NCBI GenBank assembly: GCA_030673995.1
Contig: DAOUYU010000040.1
Location: 1-11,627, forward strand
DNA: 11,627 bases
Direction: 5' to 3'
Source: Candidatus Aminicenantota bacterium
GTDB lineage: Bacteria > Acidobacteriota > Aminicenantia > Aminicenantales > Aminicenantaceae
Positions 6,449 to 11,627 of this stretch are shown here, piece by piece. The notes below the pieces were generated by a model. That model was not told the origin of the DNA. It made no database searches and was given only the letters and a program-made list of their open reading frames with translations. The translations under genes and the position numbers were made by a program. How positions within the stretch are numbered: the first letter of the stretch is position 1; every line of letters starts with the position of its first letter.

Positions 6449-6575
6449 GCCTGGATTATTTACGAGTCGAGATTGCTGTAGCGGCGAGGCCGCAGCCCAT
6501 GAAGCTGTAGTGAACTACCGCGAATGGGCTGCAACGAAGCCGATGCGCTGAGATCGACTCGTAAATAATTCAGGC
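6449..6575 (+). repeat. 127-bp palindromic repeat, copy B (complete)
   Basis: This is a symmetric fold-back element. Terminal arms at 6449-6470 and 6554-6575 are 22 bp with one mismatch (GCCTGGATTATTTACGAG... and its complement ending ...GTAAATAATTCAGGC). Inside them lie matched 12-nt loops, a GGC/GCC stem, 6-nt loops, a 9-bp stem GCAGCCCAT/ATGGGCTGC (6492-6500, 6524-6532) and a 23-nt centre with a GTAG-TGAA-CTAC mini-hairpin. The plan 22+30+23+30+22 is exactly symmetric. It is homologous to 269-381 in the opposite orientation and encodes nothing. It ends 7 bp from the stop of the SpoIID gene. It may be a MITE, a REP/BIME-like unit or a structured RNA. Confidence 0.85.
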
Positions 6576-6582
6576 CAGTGGA

Positions 6583-8799
6583 TTAATACATTTTTTTTAT
6601 CTTAATACCCTTGTAATACTTTTTCAGTATCTCTTTGTACCCTGCCCCTGCCTGTGCCATCCCAAAAGCTCCTACCTGGCAGAGCCCGACACCATGTCCT
6701 AATCCTCTCCCGCAAAAAATGAAATGAGTGATGTTGTCTTCTTCATCATATTCCCTGTCAATCACAAAAAGCGTCTCCTTCAGGTTCAAAACCCTCCGAA
6801 TCCTTAAGCCCCTGACAATTGCTTGTGTCTCCGTTCCTGTGATCAATATCTCTATAGCTCGCTTGGAAGCACCTCTTCTCTGAGGAATAATATCTATGAG
6901 TTTGCCAATCGGATAATACCGATTTATTCTTTTCTCCAATGCCTCTCGTGAGACTCTGACTTTCCAGCGGTGGAAGGAAGAACTCCTGTCCAATATGTTT
7001 GTATGAGGAGGATAAATGACTTCCAATAATTGAACCTGGCCATCGTTCTCGATTAATCTTACTTTATCCCCTCCAAGGAGATAGACATGGGAAGCAAACG
7101 TATAATTGCCTCCGTTATTTCTCAGGAGGAAAAGGTCAGGCGAAAGGACAAATTGCTTCTTCTCTTCCCCCTCCTCTAATTCAATCCTATCTTTGTTGAG
7201 CATTTTGAATATTCCCTGATGACTTATGTGCCGATAATTCTGCACAACTTTTCCCAGGTAAAAGGCTAACTCCCCACGCGTCAGGATCTCATCAGGATTT
7301 TCCATCTCTTCAGGTGAAAGGACAATTCCTTCCTGTATAAGATACGCCAGATAATTTTTCGCCTCTCCCTCCAAGCCGTTAAAATCTTTCATTATGTAAT
7401 CTCTTTCACTTTCGAGCATTAAATTCTCTACTCTGTTATGCCACTTGAAGGCATCGATAATAAGGCGCGCCAGAGTGACTAAATGAAGGGAAGTGTCGTC
7501 CGGGCTGAAATTTTCATTCTTTTTCCCCAGGAAAGCGAGAGCGTTTACTATCCAGCTTACCGCTTCTTCAAAGGATGCCTCTTGCTGGTAGTAATCAGGA
7601 TTCGTTTCGGTGGGAATAACTTTCAAACTGATTAGGCCGGCGATATCCGGGCTGGCATTTCCTCCGTTGACCTGAATAGGCCTCATCATTTTTCTGCTCT
7701 TCAGCAAAAACTCAGTCTGCTTTTCATATACACACTCTGTGCTCTGCAAATACGAAAGAGACGGGCCTCCGAAAATGTTTTCAATATTTTCTGTCATCCC
7801 TCCGCACGTGCTCGTATACAGAGCATCGATCAATCGTCCCCTGTAACGAACGACTTCTCCTTTTGTTAAATCCACGGCCTTATTGCTCAAGGAATGTTCA
7901 GCGCTCATTCCTTTGTAAAACTGAGTTTTTGGAGTATCACCAAGATCGAAACCCAAATCTTTATTCAGCCCTAAACGTCCAATGGCATAGGTCCTGGCAG
8001 CCACGGCTTGAGCCTTATGGGCTTCGAGTTCGCTGAATGTATAAGGAGAAAGCTCACTGGGAACAACACCTTTCAGGTAATCTTCAATGTTTAAAATATT
8101 AATCAGGTACATGCCCTTGCGGGTAGATCTGAGAACAAAGATACCCCGGTAATCCCTCCCGTTAAAAGTAAGAAAACTCCGGTAATGGCTGGGAATAAAA
8201 TAGAGATCCGTTTTTCCATTTAACCTTTTTAGCTCACTGTTTACAAAAATCCAAAGAGGTTTTGACTTCTCTTCAGTGATTTCTTCCCGCAAAATCCATG
8301 TGTCTGTTACACCGATTTGATTGAGCGTTTTCATGAAGTTTAATGCGTCGCCTCTCGTCAAAAAATCTCCAACCTTTACCAGAAAAGTTCCGGAAATTTC
8401 ATTCTCGGTATTCGATGTAACAAAAACTCTGTTCTTTATCTTTGATCCAATCTCCTTTGCAATATTATCTGCTTCTTCCCTCTCTTTTGTTTGGGCAACC
8501 TGGATAACAAACTTCTCGGTTAATTTTTCTCTGGTGCCCATTATATAGACCTCATCTTCATCCTCAGCCAGAAGTCTATAGTGAGAGTTGATCTCATAAA
8601 TCTTCATTCCGGAAGAAGAACTGATCTTCATATCGCTCAAATTTACACCAATTCCTATCCTTATCACCGGTTTTTGTATCGGATATCCATGGAAGAAAGC
8701 ATTTTCTTCTCCGAAATCAGCATGTTTTGCTCCAAGAACAAACAAAAAAAGAGATATTATGATAAAGTACTTTATAAGTTTGATGAGGGTGGTTTGCAT
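6583..8799 (-). CDS. SPOR-domain SpoIID/LytB-type peptidoglycan lytic protein with internal SLH-like insertion
   Basis: An exported cell-wall protein of 738 residues, about twice the length of Bacillus SpoIID. A hydrophobic signal or anchor spans residues 7-23. Residues 95-171 look like a SPOR domain (KFVIQVAQ...FLVKVGDF...), which binds glycan strands stripped of peptides. The SpoIID first half follows: YLKGVVPSELSPYTFSELEA (241-260), with E249 at the catalytic glutamate position, then AHKAQAVAARTYA and YTSTCGGMTENIENIF. Its second half is at about 610-735, including GRGLGHGVGLCQVGAFGMA. Between them lie about 250 extra residues; part of this (about 435-520, ending LTRGELAFYLGKVVQ) resembles an SLH motif. 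The likely role is lytic transglycosylase action on denuded glycan. ATG 8799 has AAGGA about 11 nt upstream, and a strong promoter precedes it. No sporulation genes are nearby, so a sporulation role is not implied. Confidence 0.8.
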   Translation of the reverse strand: MQTTLIKLIKYFIIISLFLFVLGAKHADFGEENAFFHGYPIQKPVIRIGIGVNLSDMKISSSSGMKIYEINSHYRLLAEDEDEVYIMGTREKLTEKFVIQVAQTKEREEADNIAKEIGSKIKNRVFVTSNTENEISGTFLVKVGDFLTRGDALNFMKTLNQIGVTDTWILREEITEEKSKPLWIFVNSELKRLNGKTDLYFIPSHYRSFLTFNGRDYRGIFVLRSTRKGMYLINILNIEDYLKGVVPSELSPYTFSELEAHKAQAVAARTYAIGRLGLNKDLGFDLGDTPKTQFYKGMSAEHSLSNKAVDLTKGEVVRYRGRLIDALYTSTCGGMTENIENIFGGPSLSYLQSTECVYEKQTEFLLKSRKMMRPIQVNGGNASPDIAGLISLKVIPTETNPDYYQQEASFEEAVSWIVNALAFLGKKNENFSPDDTSLHLVTLARLIIDAFKWHNRVENLMLESERDYIMKDFNGLEGEAKNYLAYLIQEGIVLSPEEMENPDEILTRGELAFYLGKVVQNYRHISHQGIFKMLNKDRIELEEGEEKKQFVLSPDLFLLRNNGGNYTFASHVYLLGGDKVRLIENDGQVQLLEVIYPPHTNILDRSSSFHRWKVRVSREALEKRINRYYPIGKLIDIIPQRRGASKRAIEILITGTETQAIVRGLRIRRVLNLKETLFVIDREYDEEDNITHFIFCGRGLGHGVGLCQVGAFGMAQAGAGYKEILKKYYKGIKIKKMY

Positions 8800-8821
8800 T
8801 GCTGACTATATTCCTTGTTAA

Positions 8822-8851
8822 ATTATAAGAGAAAGAGATTTATGAAGTCAA
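8822..8851 (-). promoter_or_regulatory. Predicted promoter of the SPOR/SpoIID gene
   Basis: On the minus strand the -10 box is TATAAT (8822-8827, full consensus) and the -35 box is TTGACT (8846-8851, 5 of 6), with 18 bp between them. Transcription should start near 8815, leaving a leader of about 15 nt with the AAGGA ribosome binding site. Confidence 0.65.
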
Positions 8852-8949
8852 GAAAAAAATCAATATGTGCTACATTATAATATTATCCATACACTATCTA
8901 GTATTATCTTTTTTTTAAATACATACATATTTTATAGACTTTGTAGTAT

Positions 8950-8974
8950 AAAGTCAAGTTTTTGACTTTTTTTA
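8950..8974 (+). promoter_or_regulatory. Short hairpin with T-tract / inverted TTGACT sites in the divergent region
   Basis: AAAGTCAA (8950-8957) and TTGACTTT (8962-8969) form an 8-bp inverted repeat with a 4-nt loop, followed by more T. It could be a weak plus-strand terminator, though no gene feeds it, or an operator. TTGACT recurs at 8975-8980, and its complement AGTCAA also occurs at 8846-8851. The TTGACT copies could serve as -35 boxes for the plus-strand gene at 9040, but I find no convincing -10 box at the right spacing. The rest of 8852-9025 is very A/T-rich with no gene seen. Confidence 0.35.
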
Positions 8975-9039
8975 TTGACTTGGAAAAAGATAAACTCCAA
9001 AATTGAGTAAAATATCCAATAGATTAAAAAGGAGAAAAA

Positions 9040-11627
9040 ATGAGAAAAAAAGGTCTTTTTTTCTTTTTTCTGATCGTTTTTTGCCTTCACAGCGGGGCGG
9101 CCGAGATTTCCAGCCTTTCTCAAATATTTCTTTTGGGTAAGGGAATCAAAGACTTGGATGGAGATAAGCTCGGAGAAAGGGTCTCCCTCCATATCATCAT
9201 ACCCAACACACCAAAGGCTTGCGAGCTTGTTGTAGCAGGAGACATCGCAGCCAGAGTCAATCTGGAAAGCCTCGCCGTTGATTTCTCTCTAATAAAAAGA
9301 GAATCAGAAGTGAAAAGCATCCAAGATCTGGAAAATCCGATTCTCATCGGCGAAAACTTAATATGGACAAAGACATTGAAAAAAGAAGGAAAGCTAAATC
9401 TCCCCCAGCTCAAGCCAAACCAGGGCATTGTCTTCCTTTCTTCTTATAAAAATCAGGAAGTTACCGTTCTTTTAGCCGGCTCAGAGGATGCACTTCTTCA
9501 AGCAGGCCGCTCTTTTTTCCTCCGCTGGCCCTATCTATGGGAAATCTGGGGGCAAGAAGAAGGAGTGACCTATTTCACTGTAGAGAGAGATCTCGCTCAA
9601 TTCCTGAAAGAGCAGGGATTAGAGCCTCAGAATATCACCATAAGATCAGCCTTTTACGAGTTTCCGCCCATACAATCACCCCATCCGGTTATGAAAAGAT
9701 TAAAATTTAATCCGGGCGAGATAACCAACCTGGCCGTGGAAATAGATTTTGCTGAAAAAAAACAAAAAGAGAAAGCCCTTCATTCCTTTGATTCTCTCTG
9801 CCTTCAGCACAGAAAAGGACAGAGGACAAACATTCTCACATATCCAGGCTGTGCCTCGATAACGCTCAAGCTCAAACAAGGAAACAAAAGCTCTCAAATC
9901 ACACTTCAGCGGATGGGATATCCAAAGAGAATCCTGACTCCATCTTACAAGAGGCCATTCAGGAGTAGAATTTCCGGGAAAAATTTTAACCTTCTCAATC
10001 TATTTTCTTCTAAAGGATTCTATTCCGACGCCGACAAGGACGGCATTATGGATACACTGGATGCATCTCTCATCATCCCTCAAAATTCATCTCTTTTTGG
10101 TGCAGCCCAACTGGCATCAAGGCTGGTTTTGAAAACCGCAGGGGCGTCCTTTCCCATTCTCTACCTGGACAGGGAAATTGAAAACAGAAAATCATTGGTG
10201 ACACCCATCCTTATCGGCCAGAACAACAGCTTCAATAAGGAACTGATCAAAAGAGGAAAATTAAAGATACCGGCTTTAAAGAAAGGCCAAGCCATGGTCA
10301 AAGTCGTTTCTCAAGCTTTCAATAAATCCAATGCTTTAACGATAGTGGGTACCGATGAAGCGGCTCTTGAAAAAATCCTGACTTACCTGAGCAAGACTTT
10401 TCCCTACCTGGACGACTACAGGGAAGGAAACTCCCGGATCACCGATGTATCCTCTGATTTGGAAAAATTTTTCAAAGGAGAAAATGGAAGTGCCGAAGCG
10501 TATTTCGACCAGAAATTGAAAAAAATCGTAAATGACATCAAAGGCAGGGATTTGGAGTATATCAAGGCGGAACTTTTTCTTCCCCTAAAGAATCAAAAAT
10601 TCGAAGAATACATTAAAAAATTCCTCGGGGATTCTGCTCTTGCGGATAACCTGGAAATCGAAAGTTTCGAGCTCAGAGGAGGCAAAGAAATATTTAAAAA
10701 AGAAAAAGAATTTCCCTGGGAAGGGGATGAAGCTCTCAAATTGATACAGGAGAAAATCAAAACCTTTAACAGCTCAAAGCTACCTGTGAAAATCAACCTG
10801 GGAGTAAGCGAATCACCAGACCTCAGAGGAAAGATAAAAAACAAGATCGAGAAACTCCTCATCCAGCACAATATCTCCAAATTCGAAGTCAAGGTGCTTT
10901 CAGCCTATAAGCAGGGTTTTTTCTGGTTATTAGAGGACATCCTTCCTGCTCTCAAAGGGAAAAACATAGGCCGCCTGTCTATCCGCTTTGCTGAAGAAAG
11001 GGATAACTTCGACAAACTCAAGAGGTTTTACAGCGAGCCATACAGATGGCTACAGGAGCTTTATCCGGTGGATGAAATCCTTGCCAAAGAAGCGAATCTC
11101 CCTCTGGACAGAATCGAATTTGAGATGAAAAAGGAGAAAGAACCTATCTATCAGGTACAGGCCTTCGATGAAAAAAACAGACTCCTGTTCGAACAAGGCT
11201 TCTCTCCCCGGACTAGAGAAACGACTTTTCTGGAAGTTCTTCCTGAATGGGGAACAGTAAAATTCACTACAGGCTGGCTGAAAATAGAAAAAGGGAACGA
11301 GGTTGTACTGGATACATCCCTGAAAACCGACCTTGAACAATTCTGGAGCTATTATCAAAAAGAAATTCTTCCTTCTGTCTACTCTTATGTGATGAAAAAG
11401 ACAGGAAAGGACCCCACCTTTTCCAAACAGCCCTATTTCAAAAGGCTGCTGGTAGAAATGTGGTTCAGCGAACCAGATTACAAACTGGGGATGGATGAAG
11501 AAATTGTGAGCAGCCTGGAAGCTATCCACGATGAAATCTACTTTGACACTCTTGACTTTTTAAGGGGTATCACAGAAATTGATACCGAAGAAAGGGAAAT
11601 TCCGGAAGATACATCCCGCTACTCGGC
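9040..11627 (+). CDS. Large exported protein with duplicated module, partial at right edge
   Basis: The frame runs 862 codons without a stop and leaves the window. ATG 9040 follows AAAAAGGAG at 9026-9034, a good ribosome binding site. Residues 1-21 are a signal peptide (MRKK, a Phe/Leu-rich core, then HSGAA) with likely cleavage near AA|E; the Cys is not in a lipobox. A module occurs twice, at about residues 29-168 and 322-460. Each copy has a D-rich loop (KDLDGDKLGE, SDADKDGIMDTLD), then PILIGEN/PILIGQN, GKL..P.LK..Q, a hydrophobic strand with G (LLAGSEDALL, TIVGTDEAAL) and PYL. The second loop looks like a DxDxDG calcium site. Residues after 470 are mixed alpha/beta and rich in Lys and Glu. 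The closing stretch (WFSEPDYKLG...DEIYFDTLDF) reminds me faintly of proteins that continue into an M14 metallocarboxypeptidase domain; the sequence ends before any zinc motif. Function unknown. Confidence 0.85.
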   Translation, partial: MRKKGLFFFFLIVFCLHSGAAEISSLSQIFLLGKGIKDLDGDKLGERVSLHIIIPNTPKACELVVAGDIAARVNLESLAVDFSLIKRESEVKSIQDLENPILIGENLIWTKTLKKEGKLNLPQLKPNQGIVFLSSYKNQEVTVLLAGSEDALLQAGRSFFLRWPYLWEIWGQEEGVTYFTVERDLAQFLKEQGLEPQNITIRSAFYEFPPIQSPHPVMKRLKFNPGEITNLAVEIDFAEKKQKEKALHSFDSLCLQHRKGQRTNILTYPGCASITLKLKQGNKSSQITLQRMGYPKRILTPSYKRPFRSRISGKNFNLLNLFSSKGFYSDADKDGIMDTLDASLIIPQNSSLFGAAQLASRLVLKTAGASFPILYLDREIENRKSLVTPILIGQNNSFNKELIKRGKLKIPALKKGQAMVKVVSQAFNKSNALTIVGTDEAALEKILTYLSKTFPYLDDYREGNSRITDVSSDLEKFFKGENGSAEAYFDQKLKKIVNDIKGRDLEYIKAELFLPLKNQKFEEYIKKFLGDSALADNLEIESFELRGGKEIFKKEKEFPWEGDEALKLIQEKIKTFNSSKLPVKINLGVSESPDLRGKIKNKIEKLLIQHNISKFEVKVLSAYKQGFFWLLEDILPALKGKNIGRLSIRFAEERDNFDKLKRFYSEPYRWLQELYPVDEILAKEANLPLDRIEFEMKKEKEPIYQVQAFDEKNRLLFEQGFSPRTRETTFLEVLPEWGTVKFTTGWLKIEKGNEVVLDTSLKTDLEQFWSYYQKEILPSVYSYVMKKTGKDPTFSKQPYFKRLLVEMWFSEPDYKLGMDEEIVSSLEAIHDEIYFDTLDFLRGITEIDTEEREIPEDTSRYS

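Noticed and set aside
8932..9428. Minus-strand open frames opposite the start of the large exported protein
   Set aside because: They lie antisense to a frame with a good ribosome binding site, a signal peptide and 862 uninterrupted codons. They have no motifs of their own.

Overview
The window looks like bacterial chromosome of moderate, A/T-leaning composition. It carries six genes, all on ordinary-looking sigma-70-style signals, plus several families of short palindromic repeats in the gaps. A SPOR-containing SpoIID-type cell-wall protein and a large exported protein point to a bacterium with a Gram-negative-like envelope. The epimerase-type threonine dehydrogenase and the large exported protein remind me of uncultured Acidobacteriota/Aminicenantes-type genomes. 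That assignment is a guess from memory and rests on no marker gene.

Layout. Positions 1-697 hold no convincing gene. They contain one diverged copy of a roughly 127-bp palindromic repeat (269-381), lying between two exact 28-bp direct repeats (130-157, 385-412), then a hairpin/terminator (572-611) and a near-consensus promoter (630-658). Next come tdh (698-1678, +), two overlapping aminopropyltransferase genes (1686-2552 and 2549-3460, both -) and kbl (3584-4786, +). An NhaC-family antiporter (4839-6224, -) converges on kbl. The gap 6225-6582 contains a 53-nt perfect-type hairpin (6381-6433) and a full-length copy of the palindromic repeat (6449-6575). A 738-residue SPOR/SpoIID protein follows (6583-8799, -). 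A divergent promoter region (8800-9039) then leads into a large exported protein that runs off the right edge (9040-11627, +).

How the genes work together. tdh and kbl encode consecutive steps of threonine breakdown: threonine to 2-amino-3-ketobutyrate, then with CoA to glycine and acetyl-CoA. They are usually adjacent. Here they are separated by an antisense polyamine pair that converges on tdh with 7 bp between stop codons and diverges from kbl through a short shared promoter region. The two aminopropyltransferases belong to different subfamilies: a classical spermidine-synthase type and a Thermus SpeE/plant ACL5 type. Together they could build a triamine and a longer or isomeric polyamine. 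No decarboxylase for making the aminopropyl donor is in the window.

No complete new system (defence island, CRISPR, phage, biosynthetic cluster) is visible. The parts most worth a second look are the exported protein with a duplicated module, the SpoIID enzyme split by a domain insertion, the paired aminopropyltransferases with a probably leaderless first gene, and the palindromic repeat family, one fragment of which supplies the kbl stop codon.
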